Origin: Euglena gracilis
Lineage: Eukaryota > Euglenida > Euglenophyceae > Euglenales
DNA: 64,000 bases
Assembly (NCBI GenBank): GCA_039621445.1
Contig: CP154955.1
Location: forward strand, 34,602,640 to 34,666,639
Direction: 5' to 3'
In this document: positions 47,001 through 58,848 of the stretch, in pieces
How positions within the stretch are numbered: the first letter of the stretch is position 1
Layout: every line of letters begins with the position of its first letter
Notes under the pieces: generated by a model
Told to the model about the DNA's origin: nothing
What the model saw: only the letters and a program-made list of their open reading frames with translations
Databases searched by the model: none
Program-made: the position numbers and the translations under genes

Positions 47001-47944
47001 GGAGCTCCACCCCCCCAGAGGGCTGGTTGCACTCCTGGGCGGGAACCTTTCCGTGGCACTCGATTCCTGGTCATTGGCAGGCCAGGCTATTCAAGGCCCG
47101 AAGGCATCCAGGGCAGTCAGGTTGGGCTAGTCTAGGCCCCATGGGCACCCGAACGCGTGGTGCAGGGTTTGGCTTAGCCCCACACCACACGACGCTCCTG
47201 ACCGCTGCTCCTGCCGACCCCTCACCGGGCGGTGTGGAGATGGGCTCGTTAAGGACAAGGATTACACCCGCGCGGTGCTGGCACCCATCCTCCTCCTGCC
47301 ATGTCACCCTCGGGTTTCGGGGCTCACCACTTTTCATGGATCGCCTTTGTCCCAAGGCCAGGCTCGCCCCAAGGCGCTTCGATTGCTTCCACAGGGGCTT
47401 ACATGGGCCTGACTGTACATTGAGCCACCATGCGCAGGTGCCTCCACGGCGACCTCCCTGCGTTTAGGTGACCGGCCGGTGACCCAGTCGATAGCGATCC
47501 CCGACACCGGTGCGCCACACTCCGGTGCCGCCCAGAAGGGGCCAGAGCCCCCGCCAGGCCACCCGGGTTTCCCCGGGGAGGAACCGACGGTCTGATCCGC
47601 AGCCCCCTGCCGGGTGCATACGCACTTTGACCGTGTTCATCGGCCTTGCCTGTTCACCTTGGGTGCAGCCCCAGTGGTCTGGTGCCCAAGGCTAGGTGAG
47701 GGCCGTCGCCCCCGTACCACCACCAGGCCACGTACCCCAAGGGTATAGCGAACGCCGCTGCAAGTGGGCCTGACCCCGGAGGCCGCCAGACCTGATAGCC
47801 AACTAGCGAGTCCCACGGCACCAGGCTGATTCCTGGTTGCTATCGGGTGCTGCCGTTCCGAAGGCCTCCCATCTTCCGCGCAGCACCCTGAGGACCCTTA
47901 ACGAGTCTGCCAGTAGCCCACCAACGACCTCGGTGCGAGCGGCA
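47001..47944. other. GC-rich non-repetitive stretch, no gene recognised
   Basis: This lies between retroelement copies A and B. It is GC-rich with modest ORFs on both strands and none with a known motif. It may be the 3' untranslated part of copy B or an older insertion. Copy B and copy A diverge at about 47945. Confidence 0.35.
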
Positions 47945-48537
47945 GCCTGGCAGGCCGCCGGGATGCGGAGCCCGCATCCTTCGTTGGAGAGGGGGAGCGC
48001 TGCTTGCTGCCGTTGTTCTGTGCTGAGCGCCTGACCGAGGATGTCTTCAAAGGCGCCGAGGATAGTTTCCCCACAACTCCTCCTGGGCCTCGTAGGAGTC
48101 GGATGCTCGCAAGAGGTGGTTGACCTTACAACCATCCAAGCAGGACCGGAGGAGGTGGTGAGCGAGCTGGGGGTCTGTCACCGACGTGACCAAGTCTGCA
48201 AATTTCTCAATTCTTGCCGCCTCCGCCCAGGCTGCTGCCGTGTGGAGGTTGGAAAGTCGACCGGGCAAACGAGTACGGTGATGCCGAAGTCCTCTGCCCA
48301 GGGCACGTGTTGAAGGTGCTCTCGGTCCGGGATGGCGCCGGCGGCAGGGCCCCAGGCCACACACTTGGCCAGGTTCAGTTGGACCCCGGTGCGTTCTACG
48401 CGGAGAAAATCCAGGCACTTCTGCAATACCAGAGGCTCGCCGATCAGTATCCCGTCGTCGAGGTACCAGGAGGACCAGAGCAGTTCGGCCTGTTGTCCAA
48501 TTGTTTCGGCTATGGTGTGTTTGTTCAGTGAGTGACG

Positions 48538-48604
48538 ACTGCTGTCCTCTACAAGGGGCATGCACCAAGGTTGCCCTCTGGGGCCCATTGGCTTCACCGT
48601 TGGA
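48538..48604 (+). other. locally inverted RT motif B segment
   Basis: Read on the plus strand this short piece gives STRGMHQGCPLGPIGFTVG, the RT motif B with its PLGP core. All neighbouring RT blocks are on the minus strand. The piece lies exactly between motif A (about 48700) and motif C (about 48480), where motif B belongs. Confidence 0.75.
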
Positions 48605-49864
48605 AATGCACCGGTTGGCCATACGCGAACCGCAAATAATTAAAAAGCGCGGGGGTGCGCATCTGCACCTCCTGGAGCATGACAGTGCGGTCGAGGGTAT
48701 TGAAGGCGTTCTTCAGACCCACCTGAAGAACCGCCCAGTTCCCCCTGGGGTCCAGCTTCCTGACCAGGTTCTGAACCGTGATGGCGGTGGATTCGGCCGC
48801 GTTGGGTAGTCCGACCCCGGTTTGGAGGGGGCTCAGCCGAGCAACTTGGTCCCTTGCGGCTCCTGTGTGAAGGAGTGCCTTCCCCACCAGTCGGCGAAGG
48901 GTTTCGCCCACTGCGATGGGCCGGACGCCGTCGTTTTTTCCGCAAGGGGGTCAGGTTTGCGGAACACCAGCTTGGCGCCTGGTCCGGCGGCAAGTCACCC
49001 TCCACCCATGCGGCGGCCACATGGCCCAGTGCCGTGAGAAGGCGGGCGCCGTGGCCAGGACGGCGGACAGCATCCTGCAAGTGGCAGGGGCGCAGTCCAG
49101 AGGGGCCCGGGGACGACGTGCTTGGGAAGCGGAGGATGGCTTCGCGGAGGAGTTCTTCCCACCGTATGCGTTGGCCGTCCGGGAACGGTGGCAACTTCGG
49201 AGGGAAGTTGTTGGGGTTGACCGGCTGGCCCTGGGTGCAGGTCTTGCAATTTGGCCCACACAGGGTCGCTGGAGCGATGTGTCCCCTCAGGCAGTAAAAC
49301 CTGTAGGGCTTTGGCTGGGGCTCCTTCCCGAACCAGTGTGCGCGCCCGTCGGAGCACAGCGTCAGGCACGGACGAGGGCTCGGTGCGTGCTTTCTTGGCT
49401 GTGCGCTTCTCGATGGACGAGGCGGGCAGGCTCCTGCTGATGGCGGTGGAGACATCCTCTGCCGCCTCCCGGCCGATGCTCGGGACAGTGCGCAGGACCA
49501 ATTTCGGGAAGGCCAAGGCGGCGAACAGGCGGTCGTTGTCGGGTTTGGCGACGTACTCGGTGATGGTGTCGGCAATGGTCTCCGTCACGTCGCGGTGGTT
49601 CGAGGCTGGCACGTGGAGAATGGTGTTGGCCCGGCAGAGGAGGATGTCTTGCAGACTGGCCGGTTGTGGCGGAATGATGAGGCGCGGGGCGCCAACTTGT
49701 CCGAGGTCTGAGCCGTTGCCGTTGCGGTCGACGACCATGGCCGCGGGCACCTCATCTCCAGGGTGAGCCAGGTCCGGAATGGACTCGGGCGGCGAGGCTC
49801 TCACGGGACTGGGAGGCGCTGCGGAGCGTTTCTTGCCGGCGGGGGGTGCCTGGCGGCCCGCCGG

Positions 49865-49888
49865 GGGTCCAGGGTTGCTCTCGATGTC
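49865..49888 (-). other. 2A-like ribosome-skipping motif DIESNPGP
   Basis: The motif follows GRGSLLSCG and fits the consensus D-(V/I)-E-x-N-P-G-P. In known cases the peptide bond between the last Gly and Pro is skipped, releasing the upstream peptide (here about 113 residues). 2A-like sequences near the N-terminus are documented in several non-LTR retrotransposons. Activity here is untested. Confidence 0.75.
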
Positions 49889-49998
49889 ACCACATGACAG
49901 GAGACTCCCTCGGCCCGGCCCGTCCGGAGGGTGCTCCGGCTGGCATTGTAGCGGTCCAGGAGGGAGTGACGGGTGTGGCGTGCTGCATGGGGGTACGG

Positions 49999-50022
49999 AG
50001 GTCCGGCGTGGAGGTGTATGTC
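49999..50022 (-). other. decayed second 2A-like motif, other frame
   Basis: The motif reads DIHLHAGP after GRGSLLTCG, 134 bp upstream of the intact one and therefore out of frame with it. The final NPGP is lost (HAGP), so skipping is not expected. The local DNA resembles the downstream 2A region. Confidence 0.45.
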
Positions 50023-50229
50023 GCCACACGTTAGTAGGCTCCCCCTCCCTGCCAGGGCAGTGCAGACGGAGCAACGGCGGGATTTCAAGGGGAGTTGCGG
50101 CAGCGGGATGCCTCTCGGGTGACGCGGATTGTGGGCTGACGCATAGCCGACCGATTGTTGCTAGCGTCGGGCAAGAGGCAGCAGCGTTCCGTGGCCAGGG
50201 CTGCATTCGGCCATGGAATGGCAGAACCT

Positions 50230-51956
50230 AATTTGGTTGCAGTTCCTAATTTTGGGTTATTGATGCTCAAAAGCACGGTGGTGGCAAGGTTGCGACTACT
50301 TTCCAATTTTCTTGCATTCGAACTTTACCAAAAGAGCCCCTGGGCTCCACTTCTGGGGGTTTTGTTAAAACCCTTGTCCCATACCAAATTTTTTTCTGAC
50401 TGATGTTTGAGTGCACCGTTTGAAATGATCAACAAAAGAGACATACTTCCAATTTGAAAATTTTCTTCTTCCTCAGCATATAATGTCTCCCACGGCAGAT
50501 GAGGGAACGCGCTGGTAAGCCTGCCTTAATGTTCCTTGTTGTTTAACCCTCCCCCTCAGGAAATTCGCTGGCTGTGTTTCCTTAGTCTGCCTGGCACTCA
50601 CGGTGTTCGCTATTTCTCCATCCACTCATTCCTTGTGGTCTGCAGGTGCGCTTCCCTGCTAAAACCAATTCTTGAATACGTTTTCCACTCAGCTTTGCAG
50701 AGGGCTCCTCCACTGTTATCCTGGACTCCTGTGCAACCACCTAGCAGGCAATTTCCGAGCCAGCCAGAGAGGAATGCAGTGAGGTTTGGCTTGTATTTTT
50801 TTTTTAAAGAAATATCTTTATGTTCCCTTGTTCAGCTCCTTGACCTTTGGCAAGTCAACAACTTTCCAAGATCGGGAACAGATTATTATTGCACAAGCAT
50901 CGGCAAGTACACGCCCCTCCCAAAATTATTTATCGAAGAAATTATTAGAATTTTTGATTTCGCATGGGCCAAACTGCTGGGGTGGTGAATTTTTAAACCT
51001 GAAAGTTTTGAGATTTTTTGTGTGGTTTCCCACAAAAACAGCCATGTATTTTGGGTCATTTTTCAAAAAAATTGTCAAAAAATTCCCACCTGAAATCCCC
51101 GTGCTGGGGGAGTGTTCCTTTTTCAAAATATTATGCATGTGGCCTTCCCATAGCACCGTCCCTCCCTCCCTGGTGACTTTGGGCTTCCTTGCCCATTTTT
51201 TCAAAAAAAAATCAAAATTTGCCATCTAGACACCCAGAAAAAGTTAATTTCTTTGGTGCCAGCTCAGTAAAAAAAAAATCCGCTTTGAGTGTTGAAAATG
51301 TTTTCCCTCTCAAAATGAGTCTTTTTTTTTTTAGACTGATGGCAAACTTTGATGCAGATTTTTTTTTGACGCCTGCTTCATGGGGAATCCAGACATCCAA
51401 ATTCCAGAGCCCAACTCCTCAGGATTGCGGGATTATTATTCCCACCCGGTCCAAAATTTGTGTTTTCCAAAATTTAGCTTGTTGGATCACTTTTCAGGGG
51501 CGCATAACTTAGGATGGAGGCGGAATCGAGGAAAATGAGTGGAGACCTTTTTTGATGGGTATTTCACGGCCACAATATGGCGCATGTCTGGGACCTCAAC
51601 GAGGCACACAGCTGTAGTTACGGCTGCTGCAACCCCCCCCCCAAAGGTGACACCGCGAGGAAAACCTTGAAACGGTGCCATCCGAACATCTGTGAAATGG
51701 AGTTTCAGGGTTCGCAGCAGCCCTGCACACTCGGAGAAGGCTCCTCCTCGGGGGGGGGGGGGGCGTCTGCCACAAAGGCTGGCTTGAGAAAAATTTTCTC
51801 CAGTGACTGGCGCTTTTCACCCAAAACCAAAAATGTCCGTGGTGGCCTTTTTGGGTTTTTTTTTTAACAATCAGTCAACACGTTAGAAACCCTCCAAAAT
51901 CCTGTGCACAGTTCTAGCTTGTTGCAAACATTGAAGACAGCATCGTTGTTCCACAG
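50230..51956. other. upstream region of the desaturase, no exon identified
   Basis: This is non-repetitive A/T-richer DNA. Plus-strand frames near 50536-50988 and 51577-51867 look more protein-like than average but match nothing I know. The first exon and promoter of the desaturase may lie here. A G-run of about 12 lies near 51760. Confidence 0.35.
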
Positions 51957-54900
51957 GTGCTGTCGCTGCGAAGTCATCAAATATCTTCTTCAAGCTCCCC
52001 ATTTTGGGGGGAATCTTGGCATTTTTCGCATCGCTGTTCACCACGTACTCCTATGCTACATTCCGACAGCATCATCGGGAGAATTTGGAAATTGATGCCA
52101 AGTATATGGCCAGCTTGGGACCCAACCAGACGACTTTCAAGCCCTGTGGGTTGGTGTGGCGATTATCTTTTGGTTAACACCTGCTCACCCCCCCCCCCTG
52201 AAGCAGAAAAGAAGCCTGGTCCCAATGCGGAAATTGTCGGGAAAGACATTGTCCCTGGATTCTCAGGTGCCAAACGTCAAGTGATCATAGTTGGATGATT
52301 TTTTGTTTTCAGGACTGAATGGCAAGGCCCTTGTTTCTGGAAAGAAGTTTCCTACAAAGCCACAGGTTATGCAAGCGATCCCAAAGGTCTGCCTCCCCAC
52401 CAATGCTGCTGTTGCGTTGCTGGGAAAGATGGATGGATGCACCACATAGCTGGGAAAGATGGATGGATGCACCACATATCGTCTTCCAGGAGTTATTGAA
52501 GAAGGACACCTTCACATCCATGATGTATGCGTTGACGTCTGTCACATTGACTGGCCTTTGCTTGTTTGCTGGAACTTTCATCCCATATTCGTGGTCTTGG
52601 GCCCCAGTGTGGGCCCTGTACGGTATGTTTTCTTCCAGAGCTGGCATTTTCAGAATCAAATAAGATTATTTGTCTGCCTTAAAGAACAGTCAATGGAAAG
52701 AAACAATCCCTGAAGCCACATGCTTCAAAGCTCAAGAAGTTCTTTCTTATTTGCAAGAAATTCCCAGGTTGTAGACCATTTGGCCATCCCCTAAGGACAA
52801 TGTTCAAAGTTTGTGGTGGTTGTTGTGGATTTTTTTTCATTGTGACATTGGGGAAATGTCACCAGGTGATGGACCGAAAGTCCCCTGCAAGAAATAAGAA
52901 ACGAAAGCATTGAAAATTTCTATGCATGTGTCAATGTGCATTTTTCCCACATTTGGAAAGGAAACCGTTTGGCATCTTTGTGGGCATGGTGTACAAGTTT
53001 TGGTGCAGGAAAATATCTGTTGCATTAAGAGGTGAGGCAATTGGCAAGACAGTTGGGGGCAAGACAATTGGTGGGATAACTGTAAACAACACAACCAGAC
53101 AATTGCTCAAGCACTGTCCCACCCCCCCCCCCCCCGGGGGGGGTGGGTGACTGGTTTTTTCAAAGTGACTGACTGGTTTTTGGCCCGGACCCCTCCCCCC
53201 CGGGGGGGGGTCGGCCAGGAGTGGGCAAAAGTGGCTTGCGGCGCCGAAGGCGCCGGAAAATTTTTTTTGGCCTAAAATGGCCTAAAGTGACTGGAAAGTG
53301 GCCGTTTTTCTGAGTGGCCGACCCCCCCCCCCCCGGGGGGGGGGTAGTGACTGGCTGGTTTTTTGAAAATGAGTGACTGACTGGTTTTTAAAAAAGTGGA
53401 GTGACCCCCCCTCCCCCCCCCCCCGGGGGTCGGTAAGCAATTGTATGAACACAACTCATGAACAGATGATAGATGATGCTTTTCCTTGAGAAACACCCTT
53501 CAAACATATAATCCAGCACCAAAAAAATAAACACCTCAGGTTTCCTCAAAACTGGAATAAAACAAAACTCCAAAAAAAAACTGCACGTGTGCAGTTTTTT
53601 TTTCAGAAAAAAGCTGCAAAAAGCTGCAAAAAAAACTGCAAAAAGCTGCTGGGTTCGGGGTTTTTTCTTTAGACCGGAGGGAGGGGGGGCAGGCTGGTCC
53701 TCAAGGGACAGGAAAATTTTTTTTCCTTAAGACCGCCCCCTTTCGGCCAAAGGCCTGGCTAAGGGCCAGACGCATGCAGTTTTTGCAGTTTTTTGCAGTT
53801 TTCACGTTTTGGGTTTTTTGCACCGGTGCGTCCCGGCATCCAAACACATGACTTGCATTTCAGTGCATGAAAAACCATGCACAGTGCACCTTGATTGATT
53901 GCTTCCATTTTGTCGCCATCGGCTCCAAAGCTGTGCAAAAAAAGTTAGGTGAATTGGGGCTCAAGTGCTCATGTGGTCGCAATTTACGTTGTTTTTCATA
54001 TGCACACCATTTCAGTTTGTTTATTGTTGTTTTTTTTTGTTGAAGTGCAGTTTTTTTTGCAGTTTTTTGCAGTGCAGTTTTTGACCGGCCCATGTGCAGT
54101 TTCTCTCCCCCTGGGGGGGGTCGACCACCAGGCCTTCCTGTTCTGCCCTGGTCCGGAGCGACCCCGGGAGGGACCGGTCAAAAGGGTCAAAGTTTTCCTT
54201 CCGGCGCTTTGCACCGAGAATTTTGGGCATTTTTTTGGCAAATTTTGCCTAAGAGTTCCCAAAATGACATCTTTGTCCGTTTTGGGGGGCAAAAGTTTTC
54301 GGCCCAGACGAAGTGCACCCCTCCGGGGGTGTTGGACCCCCAGTGACGAGAATTTTCGTTCGACATTTTTATCATCCTTTCACCCTCAACGCCTTTGTGC
54401 CTTTGTGATGATGTGGTTCCTCCTCTGCTGATCTTCTGCTCCCCCCACCCCCCGCCCTACAGCCATGGTGACGGGAACCGTTGCAACGGGCTGCTGGGTC
54501 ATTGGTCATGAGTGTGGGCATAATGCCTTCAGCGAGAACCAGTTCTTGCAGGACACGGTGGGCTACATCATCCACAGCTTGCTGCTGGTGCCTTACTTCT
54601 CATGGCAACGGTCCCATGCCGTCCGCACAGGCTTTGGTGCGGAGTGGAGGAGTATTGCGATTTTCTCTGCACCTGGATTAACATCACTCAAATCTGGGTT
54701 TGTTCAGACAAACCTGATTCCCACAAATTGAAATACGCTTTGAACAAGCTGTTCTGACTGAAATCTATTTGGGAAGGTGAGGTTTGGAGTGGTCCGGTGC
54801 AGCCACCAGGGCCTGGGTTCATCATGCAAACACCAACAACATGTGGGTTGGAGAAACTCATGTGCCTCGACTGGCATCTGAAGCTGATGCAAAGCTGTAC

Positions 54901-57900
54901 ACCTTCTTCCGCAAGGTGCTTGCCAGAAAGGGACTTGTGCTGAAATGAGATGAGGAATTTTGAGATGAATTGAAAGAAATTGCCAAAGGAAGAAGGAGCA
55001 ATTACAGGAAAGATTTCCAAACAGAGCAGAAAGCTTTGCAGCCCAAGGAGGTTCGATGTCACGTCATTTGTTTGGGATTGTGGAAATAGTAGTTGTTTTT
55101 GCTTATTTCTCGCTTTGTTTTTTGTATGGTTGTTCTATTTGACTCTATGGAATGACGTGTGTCAGAAGAGCCTTTCTGGCATTGGGTCCACTTTGGCCAC
55201 CAACCCATGCTGCTATTGTATGCCCCATTGCTGTATGAATCAGGCACCTCTGCTCACCGCCTCTTAACATCTCTTGGACACTGACAAAATGGGAAAATAC
55301 TTTTTATTTCACTCCGGTTCGGTTGCCTTTTGTTAAATTTCAGGTGATATTTTTTCTGCACAAAAAGCCAAAAAGCCAAAAACATAAAAAAACAAAAACT
55401 CAAAAACCCAGATTTTGGTCATGTCGAAAAACGCAAAAAAGGCGTGTGCGCCCCCCCCCCCCTGCTGTTAATGAGGTTTTCAAGCCAAGCTTCTTATTGT
55501 CGATTTTCAAGCCAAGACCCTGGGTGTCAGGCTGTCCCCCTCCAGAAACCCTTGCACATGGCGCCTCTTCAAAAATGGAAAGTTATAGGTGATTTTTGTA
55601 AACAAACTCAAGAAAACTTAGAAACACTTTTTTTCCTCCAGTTTTGTTTGCGCTTTGCATCAAAGTCTTTTTTTTCTTGGAAATTGACAACAAATGAGAG
55701 CATATGTTTTGTGGAGGGGGGTCCGACCCAGACCGAGGGGGGTCCGGGCCAGATTATTGGTCAATTGCTTAACACCTGTCCCCCCCCCCCCCCCCCCCGG
55801 GGGGGGGTGACTGACTGGTTTTTTCAGAGTGACTGACTGGTTTTTTTGGCGGTGACCCCCTCCCCCGGGGTGGTGTATACCAGAAATCACCCAAAAGTGG
55901 CTGAGTGGCCAACCCGGAGAAAATTTTGGCCAAAAATGGCCTTGAAAGGCCAAAAAGTGACTGGTTTTCCTGAATGGCCAACCCCCCCCCCCCCCAGGGG
56001 GCCCCCAGGGGGGGGTAAAGTGACTGACTGGCTTGGCCGAAAAAAGTGACTGACTAGTTTTTTCGGAGTGGAAAGTGCCCCCCCCCCCCTCCACCCCAGG
56101 GGTCGCTAAGCAATGGTGTGGTCCGGGCCCTCCAGGAACCTGGAATTTTTTTTGGCGCAAAGCGCCGGAAATGATGAAAATTTTGATGTATTATGTTGCG
56201 ACCGATTTTTCAAAAAAAAAATGCTCGAAAACACGATCTTTGGGCCTTTTTCAAGCCCAAAATTTTTTGCCTCTCCTCCCTCTTCATTTGATACCTGGGA
56301 TAAACCCCCCAGCACAACGTTTTTTTTTTAAAAATGAATTCGAAAAATGCAAGGAAATTTAACTCACTATGCGAGTCCCAAATTGGGGAAGATACTGCTG
56401 GATCTCGTACAGGCAATTGCTTGAGCACTGACCGACCCCCCCCCCCCCCGGGGGGGGGGGGGGACTGGTTTTTTTAGAGTGACTGACTGGTTTTGGCCCG
56501 GACCCCCTTCCCCCCCCCCCCCGGTAAGCAATTGTATGACCTCGTACCAGGAATGATTATCCTGGCTTTTTTGATTTTTGGTGGAATTCTTTTTTGAAAA
56601 ACTCCTTATCTTCCGACCCCAATTTTCCCCGACACCAAAATTTTGCCTTTTTTTGGTCAATTGTTGCATTTTTTGGGCAAAAAAATTGCAAAATGGAATA
56701 ATTTTATGTGAAGAAGCTTTCTCCTGTCGGCCAAGTTTCTCCAAGTCCTCTCCAGCAGAAAGTGTACGTCCTCGGCTGTCTTCTTTTAAACTTTGGACCC
56801 CCCCCGGAGGGGGCATGAGTCCAGGGTGGGTCCTCCAGGGGCCACACCTTCCAAAATTTCAACATTTTCATTTTGATTTTGAGAGGTTTTTGAAGCCATT
56901 GAAAATCCAAAAACTTTCCAAGAAAAAAAATCTCAGTAAAATTTGACCGTGCCAATGATTTGGTCCATTTTTTTGACTTTGCATTCCCCCCCCCTGAAAA
57001 ACCAATTTTAAAACCTGACGTTTCTGAGTTTTTTTTTTGGTGAAGTGTGGTTTTCCGTCAAAAAATCATGCACTTTGGGTTCATTTTTCAAAAAAATTTC
57101 AATAATTTTTCCCGGCCAAAATCCCCGTTTCCCCAAAATTGGTGAAAATGCTGTGGTGGGTGGGGGGGGTAGACTGCGACCCTGCCGGGCGACGCGATTG
57201 GACCCATTCAGGGCAGAACGGGAAGGCCTGGTGGGGCGTGGTCGACCCCCCCCACCCGGGAGGTGGGGGGGGAAAGAGTGCGCAGGAAGTGACGGCTTTG
57301 GATGTGAGAGTTGGCGTTTGTGATGATGTATCTGAGAGAACAATTTATTTGATTGCCGTAGGTGCTGGGAGGCAGCTGCCTGGATCGACCAACTGCTGGC
57401 CATCCCATTGCTTAACACCTGTCCCACCCCCCCCCCCCCGGGGGGGTGACTGATGACTGGTTTTCTGGCTAAAACTTCCCCCGGGGTGTGGGGCAGGCCC
57501 AAAAATAAAAAGAAAGTGGCTGGCCTGGCACCGCAGGCAATTCTTGGAATTTTTTGAGACTTTTTGGCAAATGTCCACGATGAAGGAATTGGCAAACTCC
57601 AGGACGTTTGTGTGGCCATTCTTCTGATTGAACTGAACTATGCCTCTTTTTCCTCAAATTGGGTGAGGCCACACATGAGAACATACCTCCAATCCAGGGG
57701 CTTTCTCAAGCCGGAGGGTACCCTGGCCCCCCCGGGGGGGGTCCAGCCAGCAGCTCAAATCCAGCCAGCAGCCCAAATTCGGGTCCAGCCAGGCCGTTCC
57801 AGCCAGTAAAGTCGGGTCCAGCCCGGTCGGAGGCCGGGCCAGCCGGCCGCAGGCTGGCAAGCTAACTGGGCTGCCCAGCTCACCTATCCATGCATTTTTT

Positions 57901-58808
57901 CCCCTCATCACAGCTTCCTCCATCACAGCCCCCCAGCCTTGATCTAGCTCCATCCACCAAAATGTTGAAAATGGCAAAAAAATGTTTTGAAAAATTTTTG
58001 TTTTTCATTCGACCCAGCCCAGCCCAGCCCCTCCAGCCCCGGACCCCCCCCCTCCCCCCCTATCCCCCCCAGGGGTGGGGGTCCAGCCAACAGCCTTTTT
58101 GACAGCCAGAGGCTGGACCCCCCCGGGGGGGGTGCTTGCCCTGGTCCAATCTCATTGCGTCACCATGGTGCCTTGCCAACATAAGCGAATTCAAGAGTGG
58201 CCGTTCCCCCCTGGGCAGGGGATAAAGTGACTGATTGGTTTTTTTTTCAGAGGGGTGGTTAGCAATGGTCTGCTGCTGGCCCTTCTGTCCCCAGATTCCC
58301 TGAAAAGTCAGCGCTATAGTTCCATTCCCATGTGCTGGTTTGGTTTGAAAATTTTGGCAAACACCTCTGCCTGGCGATCATTTGGGGTCACCAGGTTTTC
58401 AGACCCCCTCCCCCCTTCCTGGGGGAGTGGGTAGGTGGGGGTGCCAAGGTGCGGGTATGGGTTTCGACATAAAGCATTTTTTTTTTGAAAAAAACCCCCT
58501 TAGACGGCCCGATTTTGGGGGCACCCACCTGAGGGTTGGGTGGGTGGGGGGACCCCGGCTTTTTTAAAAAAAAACGTTTCATGCACGAACACATGGCTGA
58601 ACACAAAAATCATTGATGATCATATGCAAAGACGCAAAAGCAAACTCTATTGGATTTCGCAAGTATCTGTGGAACTGCTGTGGTTTTGGTGGGGGGGAAG
58701 GGGGGGGGAAGAGTGGCTGGACGAAGGGTGGCGGGGGGGGGGGGGGGGGGGGGTGGGGGAGGGGGGGTGGGGGGGTGGTGTTAGAAGGATTGATGGTGGG
58801 GGGGGGGG

Positions 58809-58848
<40 letters not shown>

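Larger units (their letters stand above)
47945..50206 (-). pseudogene. non-LTR retroelement copy B with 2A-like peptide and RT
   Basis: Minus strand from 50206. Codons 1-114 end in a 2A-like motif (DIESNPGP, 107-114). A second region has LVREGAPAKALQVLL. After a frame change near 49225 comes the RT N-terminal block RFPSTSSPGPSGLRPCHL. After another frame change near 48935, in a run of A, come GETLRRLVGKALL, then motif A (LQVGLKNAFNTLDR), then YLRFAYGQPVHF. Motif B is present only on the opposite strand (48538-48604), and motif C WYLDDGILIG follows near 48480. The thumb region (VTDPQLAHHLLRSC, ALPLSNEGCGLR) ends near 47945. Such polyproteins copy element RNA at a nicked target. Two frameshifts, a missing catalytic Asp and an inverted segment make this one dead. 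Confidence 0.8.

Noticed and set aside
47001-47944. Ribosomal or other structured RNA gene in the GC-rich stretch
   Set aside because: No conserved rRNA, tRNA or snRNA motif was recognised by eye, and it lies between retroelement pieces.
49251-50231. Plus-strand ORFs of 150-171 codons opposite the retroelement
   Set aside because: They are antisense shadows of the GC-rich retroelement reading; no motif.
53096-58272. Calling the CAATTGCT elements true introners
   Set aside because: They sit within large introns. None spans an intron from donor to acceptor, so intron creation is not shown.
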